Assembly: GCA_035550975.1 (NCBI GenBank)
Contig: DASZOC010000070.1
Location: forward strand, 1-58,652
Length of the DNA stretch: 58,652 nucleotides
Source of the DNA: DASZOC01 sp035550975
Lineage (GTDB): Bacteria > Actinomycetota > CADDZG01 > WHSQ01
Direction of reading: 5' to 3'
The translations under genes and the position numbers were made by a program. Below the pieces are notes generated by a model, which had not been told where the DNA came from, made no database searches, and saw only the letters and a list, made by a program, of their open reading frames with translations. Positions 44,549-53,160 of the stretch are shown here, piece after piece (the first letter of the stretch is position 1; each line of letters opens with the position of its first letter).

Positions 44549-45555
44549 AGTACCAATCCACGGTCGCCGATGAGGCGCACGTAGACTTCTTCAAGAGAAG
44601 GCAGAGACGTGCGGACGGAAGTCACACCCGACTCAACGAGGCGCTTCATCACCTCAGCCGTCGCGTCGTCCGACGACGTCTCTATGCGAGCAGTTCCCGA
44701 ACCATCTCGAAGGACCTTCGACACTCCAGGAAGGAGCTCGATCTCACTCAGGATTTGGTGATCTGCGCCTTGAACGTCCACCCGCTCGAAGCGAGATATC
44801 CAACGCGCAAGCGTCCGCGGCGACTCGGTCGCTATGACGCGGCCACGGTCGATCAGAGTCACCCGCTCGCACACGCTTTCCGCTTCGGCCATGTCGTGCG
44901 TCGTTAGCAGGATCGTGCGCCCTTCACGGTTCAGCTCGCGAACGAGAGCTCGGAAATCCAAGGCAGCCAGGGGATCCATTCCCGTCGTGGGCTCGTCGAG
45001 GAAAAGGACCTTCGGATCACCGATGAGACCGCGCGCGAGATGAAGTCTTTGCTTCATGCCGCGTGAATAGGTTTCCACCCGATCGTCGGCCCGCTCCGCC
45101 AACCCCACACGTTCCAAAAGGACATCTGTTCGCCGCTTGGCGTCCACCTTGGGCATCCGATACAGAGCAGCCCAGTAGCGGAGGTTCTGACGACCCGTGA
45201 TTCTCGGATAGAGACCGCGCTCACCGCCGAACACAAGACCAATGAGCGGTCGGACTTCTCGCGCCTCGGAAGCGACGTTGATTCCCAGCACCTCTGCTGT
45301 GCCGGAGGTTGGTAACAGGACCGTCGACAGGATCTTGACGAGCGTGGTTTTTCCAGCGCCATTCGGGCCTAGAAGACCGTGCACCTCGCCAAGCGGAATG
45401 CTCAGCGTTATCCCGTCTAGAGCAGTCGTCTGTGATGCGGGTTTACGAAATCGCTTGGCGGACTCGAACACCCGCACCAGGTCATGAACTTCGACAGCCA
45501 AGGGTGGATGGCTGTCGCTGACCTCCATGCCAGGGACAGTACCGGCTGACGACAC
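44545..45555 (-). CDS. ABC transporter ATP-binding protein (DrrA-like)
   Basis: 336 residues. Walker A GPNGAGKT, signature YSRGMKQRLHLARGL, Walker B VLFLDEPTTGMD and H-loop LLTTHDM are complete. The C-terminal 90 residues form the regulatory extension seen in drug-export ATPases of the DrrA/CcmA type. ATG context at 45555 is plausible, with ATG (codon 10) an alternative. No precursor peptide, sensor kinase or regulator is adjacent, so the cargo is unknown. Confidence 0.92.
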   Translation of the reverse strand: MSSAGTVPGMEVSDSHPPLAVEVHDLVRVFESAKRFRKPASQTTALDGITLSIPLGEVHGLLGPNGAGKTTLVKILSTVLLPTSGTAEVLGINVASEAREVRPLIGLVFGGERGLYPRITGRQNLRYWAALYRMPKVDAKRRTDVLLERVGLAERADDRVETYSRGMKQRLHLARGLIGDPKVLFLDEPTTGMDPLAALDFRALVRELNREGRTILLTTHDMAEAESVCERVTLIDRGRVIATESPRTLARWISRFERVDVQGADHQILSEIELLPGVSKVLRDGSGTARIETSSDDATAEVMKRLVESGVTSVRTSLPSLEEVYVRLIGDRGLVL

Positions 45556-45660
45556 GACGGGTCAGGTCGTTGTCATGGCTCGCGCCGTTTGTGGCTGCGT
45601 GGTCGAGGGGAGCCGCGCCCGTAGTTTCCGCCAAAGACGTTCGACACCAGATGCGCGATC

Positions 45661-46176
45661 TCAGGGTCGGGCTCTCATTGTGATCATCCGTGAGAACGCG
45701 GGTTCGGTCTCGGCGTCGTTGGCTCCCTTGAGTTGCCAGATGATCGTTCCCGACTCGCCGGTGAGACCGTCAGGTAGGTCGATCACCATTTCGAAACGGA
45801 CGGTTCCGTTACCGGGGACCGCTGAAGGTGCCTCGGGGCAATTCAGGAATTCGTTTGCCTCGGCCACCGGGAGACTCTCGCCCCATGAGGAGTAGTAGGC
45901 GGGACACGGGTGGAGCGAGACGTCGTCACCACCATTGTTGTGGAGAGCGATCACGTAGCGGAGGTCGTCGCCAGGGTGGACGCTCTTCGGCACGCTCTCG
46001 AACGTCGGTTGCAGCGCTTCTTGCTCTGTCGCCAGCGGCGGCCATTGGTCCGGATCCGCCTGCTGAACTGGACGTCTCTCGTACGGAACGATGACATCTT
46101 CAACGGTTGGCGTGGAGGTGTCGCAACCGGATAAGGCCGCAATCAACAAGAAGACGACGCAAGTCGCGCTGAGCAT
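45661..46176 (-). CDS. Lipoprotein of unknown function
   Basis: 171 residues from ATG 46176, which opens directly with a type II signal ending ALSGC (C18). The mature part has a beta-sandwich look (YVIALHNNGGDDVSLHPCPAYYSSWGE; GTVRFEMVIDLP; SGTIIWQL), similar to other Ig-like lipoproteins in this window. The frame is open to 46329, but the extra part is basic and would bury the signal. Family not recognised. Confidence 0.72.
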   Translation of the reverse strand: MLSATCVVFLLIAALSGCDTSTPTVEDVIVPYERRPVQQADPDQWPPLATEQEALQPTFESVPKSVHPGDDLRYVIALHNNGGDDVSLHPCPAYYSSWGESLPVAEANEFLNCPEAPSAVPGNGTVRFEMVIDLPDGLTGESGTIIWQLKGANDAETEPAFSRMITMRARP

Positions 46177-46214
46177 CTCCCGAGGCAACGCTTCAACGTC
46201 AGTCTGATGGCGCT

Positions 46215-46589
46215 TCAGGTCTGAGCCATCTCCTGGTTGGCATCCACCTGGGCCAGGATGAAGGTTGCCATCTCGCGTGCTTCTGAGGACGGTAACGACA
46301 TGACGCAGCGCGCTTCGTCGTCTACCCACATCGAGACACGAACGTGGCTTCCAGGGATAGTCACGGACCCCTCTGGTGATTCGATCCGCTGCTCCCGGTT
46401 ATAACAGGACACCCGCAGGTAGCCGTTTTCCGGGTCGTCGCCACCCACCTTGATGCCGGCGAAGAAGCGCGCGACCTTCTGCGCGCGCGCGGCGATCAGA
46501 TGGGAGGGGAGTGCCTCACCGCAAGAGACGCACCAGCGGTGGTCGACTGGTTGCTGCAGGCGGCAATTCGGACAGAAGAGCTGTTCCAC
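46215..46589 (-). CDS. Small zinc-ribbon protein
   Basis: 124 residues. N-terminal FCPNC and WCVSC pairs form a zinc ribbon (C6, C9, C20, C23), then a linker and a beta-rich domain with RVSMWVDDEARCVMSL and a helix AREMATFILAQVD. Start GTG 46589 follows GGGGGA. Cytoplasmic; function unknown. It is upstream of the lipoprotein gene on the same strand, 38 bp apart. Confidence 0.75.
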   Translation of the reverse strand: MEQLFCPNCRLQQPVDHRWCVSCGEALPSHLIAARAQKVARFFAGIKVGGDDPENGYLRVSCYNREQRIESPEGSVTIPGSHVRVSMWVDDEARCVMSLPSSEAREMATFILAQVDANQEMAQT

Positions 46590-46812
46590 GACCGTCCCCC
46601 TATCTCCGCAGTGCTCAGAGATACGAGCTTACTCAGGTAGCAGCACTAGACACGTCCTGAGTTGTGCAGGCGTGGAGCTGTGGGCCGAGTCGAAATACTT
46701 CGCCTGGGGGAGGCGTCGCGTGGACAACGAGTTCGGCAACATCACCGTTAGGCTCTCGTAGACCCGCGACGGCGCGATACGAAGGTCGCGCGATGTCGGT
46801 AGGAGGTAAGGA

Positions 46813-46983
46813 ATGAACGCCATCAAAGTCGTGCTTGCGGCGTACGTCGGTATCGCCGTAGTCGGCAAGCTGAAGGAGCTCAACGGGGACCTCGAGTGCC
46901 ACTGCAACGACGAATGCTGGTGCAAGCGTCCCGGCCTCAGCCTGTTCCGCTGGTCATTCCCGGTTGGCCATAGCGTGGCGTAG
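46813..46983 (+). CDS. 56-aa cysteine-motif membrane peptide
   Basis: Starts at ATG 46813 with an excellent GGAGG (46802-46806) six bases upstream. Residues 3-17 (AIKVVLAAYVGIAVV) are hydrophobic, followed by KLKELNGDL, a C31-H-C-N-D-E-C-W-C39 cluster, and a conserved-looking tail KRPGLSLFRWSFPVGH. The clustered cysteines suggest metal binding on one side of the membrane. Not recognised as a named family. No close neighbour on the same strand within 60 bp. Confidence 0.7.
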   Translation: MNAIKVVLAAYVGIAVVGKLKELNGDLECHCNDECWCKRPGLSLFRWSFPVGHSVA

Positions 46984-47044
46984 CAGTCAAGACCCGCCCC
47001 TGCGCATGGACGCGCGGAACCTTGTGTGCTCTATGCAACGTCAA

Positions 47045-47446
47045 ATGATCATGCCGATCAGAACGCTGGGGGTACTGCTCGCGGCCGTCGCCCTGCTGTC
47101 ATCGTGTACGGATGGCCGCTACGGGCTCGAAGAGTGCCCTGAACCTCAGATCCTTGCTGCTGTCGCTGGACCCACCCTAGCCGTGAGCTGTGTCGAGCGG
47201 TTCGCGTACAACGACGTCGTCTACTTCGGCGAGTGTGTCGAGCTGCATCCGTCTCGGCTGGGTCCAAGGATCAGGTTCGAGGAAACTGATCAGTTCCCGG
47301 AAGCGCGCGAGATCGTCGGGCTACGGGTGTCGGCTGCATTCGTCCTTGAGAAGGCAAGCTGCGTGAAGGGCAGGGCATACGTGGCTGCCTCTGAACCGGG
47401 GCTGACAACCCGGGAGATACACATCATCAACTCAGCCCGAGGATGA
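47045..47446 (+). CDS. Small lipoprotein
   Basis: 133 residues if started at ATG 47045; ATG 47033 and 47051 are also possible and no ribosome-binding site decides. A type II signal ends in LLSSC (C18). The short mature domain has three further Cys and beta-like segments (NDVVYFGECVELHPS; GRAYVAASEPGL). It begins 61 bp after the cysteine-motif peptide gene and may be in its transcript. Function unknown. Confidence 0.62.
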   Translation: MIMPIRTLGVLLAAVALLSSCTDGRYGLEECPEPQILAAVAGPTLAVSCVERFAYNDVVYFGECVELHPSRLGPRIRFEETDQFPEAREIVGLRVSAAFVLEKASCVKGRAYVAASEPGLTTREIHIINSARG

Positions 47447-47579
47447 CGTTTTGTCGGGTAGAACCGCCGAATGCGAGCGCTCGTGTTCGTAGGTCTTAGA
47501 CGCCGACCACGGCCCGATGTCCTATCAAGGAACGCTTGATCGGGTGTACCCGCAGCTGAACTGCGGTCGGAGCGGCGGT

Positions 47580-48629
47580 CTAGTCCTCAACCACGATCTC
47601 GTCCCCGTTGAACGCCACGATCTCGACCTTCGGAGTTCCCGGCGCTAGTCCCGCGTAGAACGTTATGTTCAAGACCCTTGAGAATTCGGTGGAGATGTGC
47701 CGGCCGGATTCCGTCACGAGATCGATCCGTTCAACACCGCGGGGAACCACTCCGCTGAACGCGCTGTAGGGATCGTCGACGAGGAAGACCTTCAGGCCTC
47801 TGCCGTCGGGACTGCCACTTATCGCGTCGCTCTGCGTCAGGCCGCACGCGCCTCCCTCGCCGAGCGCATGCTGATAGGTCAGGCAATACTGGAAGCGCCA
47901 TGACGCAACCACTTTCCATTCGCCCTCCCTGCCCGCGCCCTTGAGCAGGGTCTCGGTGGTTGAGAACCATCCGATGACGCCGACCGCTATCAGCACGACA
48001 AGGAACGGAGATGTCAGGACGGTCGGCAACCAGTAGCCGCGCCCCCGTGGGCGCAGTTTCTTCCCGAGATACGCAGCCATGCCCAGTGCCGTGAGCGTGA
48101 GGAGGACGACGGTGCCGATCATCAACTCGCGCGGCATATTGAGCCAGTCGCAGACATACCTCGTGCGACCTTCAGCGGCAACGGGATTGCTCGTGCCGCA
48201 GCCCGAAATCCAGACATAGATCGGTAGTGCGAGACCGAGAGGCACCAGCGCGGTGCCCAGGATCTTGTCGCGCACGTCCCATCTGTCACACATCCACAGG
48301 AGCAGCACGCCCACGAGCCAACCCAGCGGGAAATACAGAAGGCCTCCTGCCAGGAGGAGCGTTAGTGCAGCAACACCTCGGAGCGGAAACCGGGTTGGTC
48401 GCGCGTCATGTCCACGTTCCTGGGCAGCGATCGTCTCGGGTTCACCGACCTGATCCAGCAGGGCGCGGACCTGTGCTTGCGTGGGCTCGCCGTCGATCCG
48501 AGACAGCTCCTCCCGGATATGAGTCTCGATCTCTTCGACGATCTCTTCACGTCGGTCTGTGCCCGCGTCTTTAAGTGCGCGATCGACACTCGATAGGTAC
48601 CTTTTGACCGCCCGCTCTGCTCCGCTCAC
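47580..48629 (-). CDS. HAAS-domain membrane protein, PadR partner
   Basis: 349 residues. The N-terminus (about 1-75) is the HAAS/DUF1700-type helical domain, with RAVKRYLSSVDRALKDAG, EIVEEIETHIREEL and QVRALLDQVGEPETIAAQ. Four to five membrane helices follow (about 85-255), then an extracytoplasmic C-terminal domain. GTG 48629 overlaps the PadR stop (GTGA); the frame is open further upstream but inside padR. Such proteins are membrane partners of PadR regulators that adjust surface or developmental genes. Confidence 0.82.
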   Translation of the reverse strand: MSGAERAVKRYLSSVDRALKDAGTDRREEIVEEIETHIREELSRIDGEPTQAQVRALLDQVGEPETIAAQERGHDARPTRFPLRGVAALTLLLAGGLLYFPLGWLVGVLLLWMCDRWDVRDKILGTALVPLGLALPIYVWISGCGTSNPVAAEGRTRYVCDWLNMPRELMIGTVVLLTLTALGMAAYLGKKLRPRGRGYWLPTVLTSPFLVVLIAVGVIGWFSTTETLLKGAGREGEWKVVASWRFQYCLTYQHALGEGGACGLTQSDAISGSPDGRGLKVFLVDDPYSAFSGVVPRGVERIDLVTESGRHISTEFSRVLNITFYAGLAPGTPKVEIVAFNGDEIVVED

Positions 48630-48976
48630 TGGTCCGCCCTTTCCACGAATGTATCGACGGCTTCTTTGAATCGGCGCCAGTCCTCGACGAAGGTCTTCAG
48701 CGCCCGCCTGCCCTTGGCAGTGATCCGGTAGTAGCGGCGTGGTGGCCCGGAGGTCGACTCCTGCCATTGGGTCGACACCAGCTCCTCTTTCCGCAATCGA
48801 GCAAGAAGCGGATAGACGGTCCCCTGCGGGGTCGCCATCCCATCGACCTCTGACAGGGCCTTGACCAGATCAAAGCCGTACATGTCTTGGTCGACCAAGA
48901 GGGCCAATACGCAATACTCGAGCGTTCCCTTGCGCAACTGCGAGAGGGAGGAACCATCCCGCGCGGTCGGTACCAT
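48626..48976 (-). CDS. PadR-family transcriptional regulator
   Basis: 116 residues from ATG 48976. The winged-helix core LRKGTLEYCVLALLVDQDMYGFDLVKAL, ATPQGTVYPLLARLRKEELV and PRRYYRITAKGRRAL is the short PadR-s1-like type with a C-terminal helix. Upstream codons to 49012 are open but sit in the promoter. Coupled to the HAAS membrane gene and divergent from the ECF sigma gene, it may autoregulate from the shared 154-bp region. Confidence 0.88.
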   Translation of the reverse strand: MVPTARDGSSLSQLRKGTLEYCVLALLVDQDMYGFDLVKALSEVDGMATPQGTVYPLLARLRKEELVSTQWQESTSGPPRRYYRITAKGRRALKTFVEDWRRFKEAVDTFVERADQ

Positions 48977-49130
48977 GCGATGCATAGTAGTAGGTGTGAC
49001 ATTGTACCGCAACCGATACGTCTTTCGTCGAGGCGTCCGCAGGAGTCCGGAGCGCCGGCAGCGAGACCTTTTGGTCCCACGGGGTGTCTATATGGTCGTA
49101 ATACACAGCGAATCAGGTACAGGGCGAACG
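48977..49130. promoter_or_regulatory. Divergent promoter region padR / sigE-like
   Basis: On the padR strand TACAAT at 49005-49000 is a good -10 match, about 24 bases from the ATG, so the leader would be short. No matching -35 was found. The region must also hold the sigma-factor promoter, for which I see no consensus. No convincing PadR palindrome was found. Confidence 0.3.
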
Positions 49131-49619
49131 ATGGAGACCGCGATTAGGGCGACCAGGCGGCGGCCGAGCTTCGAAGAGCTCTACGCGGCCCACGGCCCCG
49201 ACGCGCGCAGGGTCGCGTATCTCCTCGTGGGCGATCGGGTCCAAGCCGAAGACGTGGCCCAGGAAGCTTTCGTTCGTGTCCTCGGCCGTTTCGGTGATCT
49301 TCGTAAACCTGAGGCGTTCCGCACCTATCTGATGCGCACAGTGGTCAGTCTCTCGAAGAACCACTTCAGGCGCCGGTCCCTCGAACGACGTCACGCGCAC
49401 GCCGGTAGACCACCGATGCCGGATGCTCCGGAACGAGACGACGACCTATTCGATGCGTTGAAGAAGCTTCCCGAGAGGCAGCGCGCGGCTCTGGTGCTCC
49501 GCTACTGCGAAGACCTCTCTGAACACCAGACCGCAGAGATCTTGAATACGTCCACCAAAGCCGTCAAGTCATTAGTGACACGCGGTCTAGCCGCGATGAG
49601 AGAAGAGGTAGCGCGATGA
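49131..49619 (+). CDS. ECF sigma factor, SigE-family type
   Basis: 162 residues from ATG 49131, with AGGG upstream; ATG 49092 is in frame but adds only 13 doubtful residues. Region 2 has VAYLLVGDRVQAEDVAQEAF and region 4 has LPERQRAALVLRYCEDLSEHQTAEILNTSTKAVKSLVTRG. The WxFLRRF-like loop after region 2 (VLGRFGDLRKPEAF) is characteristic of the SigE-family (TIGR02983) group in actinobacteria. Its stop overlaps the start of the membrane partner gene (ATGA). Confidence 0.9.
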   Translation: METAIRATRRRPSFEELYAAHGPDARRVAYLLVGDRVQAEDVAQEAFVRVLGRFGDLRKPEAFRTYLMRTVVSLSKNHFRRRSLERRHAHAGRPPMPDAPERDDDLFDALKKLPERQRAALVLRYCEDLSEHQTAEILNTSTKAVKSLVTRGLAAMREEVAR

Positions 49620-51163
49620 CAGACATCGAACGAAGACTGCGGGATCTGGGGGAACGGGTCCGAGCTGAGCAGCGCACAACTGCGCTGCAGCCCGAGACGA
49701 TCCGCGCGGCTAAACGTCGTCGTCTTGGCACTGCGCTCTCAGGCCTGGTGACCGTTACTGCTCTTGTCTTCGCAGCGTCATTAGCTGCCGCGAACCTGGG
49801 AGACCAGTCTGACCGAGTCGGGCCTGCAGACGATCCAACAGGTACGACCACCAACATCCTCTACTCCCACCTCGGGCCCGACGAGAGGGCCGAGATCTTC
49901 TTTGATGTCGATGGTGGCCAGGTGTGTTATGCGCTCGACTCTCTCGACGAATATGGCACCTTCACGCGCGTAGAGATCGTGAAAGGCCTCGAGGAGAAGA
50001 GTGCCGTCGTCCACAGTCCGCCGCCTTATCGGGGGCGTTCTCCTGAACCTGGATCGAGAGAATGTGTTGCGGGCGTCGATGGAGCCGTACTGAACGAAAT
50101 CCTGGTGTCTCCTGACGACTACTTCCTGCTTCTTGAAGACCCGCTCAACGGCGAGCGGGTTTCCTCGTTGGTCTCGGGCAAGAAAGTGGACGCACCGGCA
50201 TGCGGTCCTCCAGTCGACTTTGAACCGACGTACCTCCCCCAAGGATGGATCAAGGAATTGCAACCCGGCAGCGGCGGAGGGGCCGCTTGGGACGTCGTCG
50301 GTCATTACGGCATGGCGGGAGAGGCTCGAACGGAGAAGGCGAGCGCGGGCTTCGCGGAGCTCTTCGCAGGCGAGAGTCCATATCCGCTCGGCGGCGGAGA
50401 GAAGATCCGGGTGCTCGACGAGCCAGCTCGCTTCGGAGCGATCCATGAAGGCTTCGCCGTCGAGTTCTCCCAGCGTGGATGCGAATACGCCCTGATCGGA
50501 TACATGGACGGGAAGGAACTCAAACGATTCGCGCAAGGCTTGCGTCTCCCGGGGGAGCGCGTGCCCGCGAAACCGTCGGACGGCGAGGACTTTGCCGCGA
50601 TCTGGCCGGAGGACACCTACGAGCACGCGGAGGAAGCCTGCGCATCGGCGGCACACGAGGCGGACTCATGGCGCGCTGATCCCGAACGCACGGCGTTGAA
50701 GTTCGGAGCTGTTGTCCTGGGGTGGGATGACCCGGTGCTCGCCGAGTCGGAGGAGAAGTACAACCAGGACTACGCGTACGAGCTACGCCCAGCACCGTCG
50801 TCACGAGCCGGAGTCATCGTTTTCCCAGTGCTGATAGATCAGGGGTGGTGTTGGGCCATAGGGAGTGTGTCTCAGCTCCCCGAGCATCAGCCCGAACACC
50901 ACGGGTCCATGAGCGTTCAGGACCGCGATGTCTACATGCGCTTCGACACGGGCGGAGCTACGAGTGCTGTCTTCGAGGTGGGCTACGGGGGCCAGACGTC
51001 GCGCCACATCTGGTACGCAGGTGATGACGAAGCCGTCGAGTTCCGCCTCGACTTCGAGCCGCGCGGGACCGGCCACTTCCTCGTTCTCTTGCGCGACGAG
51101 AACGATGTTGTGTTCAGCGCCTTCGGGTCACCGCTTCCGGAAGGGAGCTTCGCGGCCGGCTAG
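49616..51163 (+). CDS. Membrane-tethered partner of the ECF sigma factor
   Basis: 515 residues. A short cytoplasmic part (1-38) precedes one membrane helix (about 39-60) and a large extracytoplasmic region with several Cys and acidic segments, split in two roughly similar halves (DERAEIFFDVDGGQVCYAL; PSSRAGVIVFPVLIDQGWCWAI). The cytoplasmic segment, DIERRLRDLGERVR, is too short for a zinc anti-sigma domain. Gene coupling to the sigma factor by ATGA implies a regulatory or sensing role, but no HXXXCXXC motif is present. Confidence 0.75.
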   Translation: MTDIERRLRDLGERVRAEQRTTALQPETIRAAKRRRLGTALSGLVTVTALVFAASLAAANLGDQSDRVGPADDPTGTTTNILYSHLGPDERAEIFFDVDGGQVCYALDSLDEYGTFTRVEIVKGLEEKSAVVHSPPPYRGRSPEPGSRECVAGVDGAVLNEILVSPDDYFLLLEDPLNGERVSSLVSGKKVDAPACGPPVDFEPTYLPQGWIKELQPGSGGGAAWDVVGHYGMAGEARTEKASAGFAELFAGESPYPLGGGEKIRVLDEPARFGAIHEGFAVEFSQRGCEYALIGYMDGKELKRFAQGLRLPGERVPAKPSDGEDFAAIWPEDTYEHAEEACASAAHEADSWRADPERTALKFGAVVLGWDDPVLAESEEKYNQDYAYELRPAPSSRAGVIVFPVLIDQGWCWAIGSVSQLPEHQPEHHGSMSVQDRDVYMRFDTGGATSAVFEVGYGGQTSRHIWYAGDDEAVEFRLDFEPRGTGHFLVLLRDENDVVFSAFGSPLPEGSFAAG

Positions 51164-51181
51164 CGACGCTGGTCGAGAGCG

Positions 51182-52051
51182 TCATTCCGTGACCTCGAAC
51201 GCGACGCTCCACACACGCATGCGCTCGCGCAGGGGGCTCGACGGTCGCCCGCGAGTCCCGTCCTTGGCGATGGCGTAGATACCGGGCTCCAACCGTTCCG
51301 GGACTACCCAGCTCCACGACGCGTGGCCTCCCAACCCGACGTTCTCGAAGAGTCCGCCGTCCTCGGGCCAAACCGTTCGTAGTTCCTTGTCATCGTTCCA
51401 TCCATAGAGATAGCCGATGTGCGTCAACGTCTCGGCCGAGCCGAGGTGGATCTCGGAGCTGACCCCCCAGGTGTAGCCGCGCGGGGGAGTGAAGGAGATA
51501 CGCACCGTGTCGCCTCCCTCCACGCGCGTGTCGCTCATGCACAGCACGGCACATTCCGACGGCGGGGGTACATCATCAGTGTCCGGTTGCGCCACCTCGA
51601 AGGTGGCGACCTTCTTGATCCGGAGGGGTTCAGAATCGGCGTCGGGCGCGATGGTGCGGACGATCTTAGCCACGCGGTAGTCGCCGGGAGCGAGAGGCGG
51701 CGTCCGGCCGTACTCGTCGCAGACTTCTATGTTTTGCGACATCGAGGCGCCGGGGCGCAGGAGCAGAGTCTCGTGCGGGAAGCGGCAGAAGGTAGTCGTC
51801 ACACCGAGCGGTGACGCGAGCTGGATCCACGTTCGATCCAACCACCGCATCTCGAGGAAAAACTCGTCTTCGTACTCGAGCTCTACGTTGCCCTCGTTGC
51901 GCAGAGTCGCCTGCGGTGTCTCGCCGAATGGCAAGGTTTCTGGCGAGACGGTGAGCGACGCCGCTGCCGACGGCTCCTGATCTCGTTCGCTCAGCGCGCT
52001 GGGGGTGCAACCCACGAGGATCATCAGGACCACTGCCGCTACCCGTCGCAT
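51182..52051 (-). CDS. Lipoprotein with Ig-like domains
   Basis: 289 residues. Signal and lipobox ILVGC (C15). About 30-155 is an Ig-like domain with LRNEGNVELEYEDEFFLEMRW and PPLAPGDYRVAK, as in bacterial DUF-type cell-surface Ig-fold proteins, and a second beta domain spans 165-285 with GGDTVRISFTPPRGY. ATG 52051. Converges with the sigma partner gene; 18 bp between stops. Function unknown. Confidence 0.75.
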   Translation of the reverse strand: MRRVAAVVLMILVGCTPSALSERDQEPSAAASLTVSPETLPFGETPQATLRNEGNVELEYEDEFFLEMRWLDRTWIQLASPLGVTTTFCRFPHETLLLRPGASMSQNIEVCDEYGRTPPLAPGDYRVAKIVRTIAPDADSEPLRIKKVATFEVAQPDTDDVPPPSECAVLCMSDTRVEGGDTVRISFTPPRGYTWGVSSEIHLGSAETLTHIGYLYGWNDDKELRTVWPEDGGLFENVGLGGHASWSWVVPERLEPGIYAIAKDGTRGRPSSPLRERMRVWSVAFEVTE

Positions 52052-52236
52052 ACTTCTTTAACCCTATCCACGCGCTTGCTACAACACGTATCCAGAAGGA
52101 GGGTGACAAACGGAACCGGGCCCCAAGGACGAACAATCCTGCGAACGACCGGAAGGCGGACGCGTAGACCGCGTGCGGTCCGTCCGTTTGAGGCTGGGAC
52201 CTGGGCGGCAATGTGGAGGCCGGGTAACGTCTTGGG

Positions 52237-53079
52237 ATGAAGGCAGGTTCGTCGGGAGTCCTCTTGGTTCTAGGAATCCTGGCCGCTACGGCGTGCGGGC
52301 AGCCGGGGTCGGGTTCGTCCGCAGGCGCTCGACCCGGCGGATCGCAAGTTGATGATGCCGCGGGGTGGCCCGACGTAGACGCCGAGACCAAGGATTGTTT
52401 GATCGCGTATCCGGAAGACCTCCGGGAGCAGCCCTATGCTTTCGACGGCACCATCGGCGCCGTTCGCTTCGAGGAGTACGACGAGCTGGAGGACGCGCGG
52501 CCAGTCCGGCTCGAGATCAAGGTGAACGAGCTGTTTCGCGGCGAGGACGTCGAGGATTTCGTCGATCTGCGCACATGGGACTTCATGCTTCCCGAAGAAG
52601 ATGTCGCCGGTACCCGGATACTGGCAGCGACAAGCCATTCTTTCGATCTGCAGGGATGTGGTTACACGCGCCCTTACTCAGAAACTGAGGCGGCGAGATG
52701 GCGGCAGACGTTCGCGAACGTGCCCTCAGAAGAGTGTGGCAAGGAGGTACGAGACTGCGGTCTTGGTGAGCCGAGTCTGGTCCCTGCGAGCTGCACCCGA
52801 GCTTCGTTCGAATATGCGATCGCGTCCCAAATCGACCAGGGGCACTTCCCCTTCGATCTTGTGGGATGTAATGACCGTTATCTCGCGCTGCGGGTCGACC
52901 TAGGTGATTGCGCGCCCGAGGCGACGAAGCAACAGCGGCGCCAGTGCGCCCGAGAAAAGACGGCTTATTTCCGCGTCGACGACGGGATGTGGACCCTGCT
53001 GACCTACGAGGAGCGAAAGCGTTGCTCGCAAGTGCGATCGCTGGATCCAGGCTTTCCTCCGGAGTTCTGCGAACGGTAG
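52237..53079 (+). CDS. Lipoprotein of unknown function
   Basis: 280 residues with a type II signal ending AATAC (C20) and a Gly/Ser linker. Contains an acidic domain around 70-150 (GTIGAVRFEEYDELEDARPV; NELFRGEDVEDFVDLRTW) and a Cys-rich second half with eight further Cys. The middle resembles proteins measuring tied inlets such as FEN-like domains only superficially, so no family is assigned. ATG 52237 follows the fair site ACGTCTTGGG. It precedes the second ECF sigma gene by about 80 bp. Confidence 0.66.
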   Translation: MKAGSSGVLLVLGILAATACGQPGSGSSAGARPGGSQVDDAAGWPDVDAETKDCLIAYPEDLREQPYAFDGTIGAVRFEEYDELEDARPVRLEIKVNELFRGEDVEDFVDLRTWDFMLPEEDVAGTRILAATSHSFDLQGCGYTRPYSETEAARWRQTFANVPSEECGKEVRDCGLGEPSLVPASCTRASFEYAIASQIDQGHFPFDLVGCNDRYLALRVDLGDCAPEATKQQRRQCAREKTAYFRVDDGMWTLLTYEERKRCSQVRSLDPGFPPEFCER

Positions 53080-53160
53080 GGGAGTAGCGCCGGGATCACT
53101 CTTCGCCGCGTCACGCAGGCACCGATACCAAATGCCCGACCTAGACGTCTTTACTTATAG

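Noticed and set aside
25929..45555. Antibiotic biosynthetic cluster hypothesis
   Set aside because: Erm, exporters and methyltransferases are present but there is no PKS, NRPS, lanthipeptide or other core synthesis gene, and genes point in many directions.
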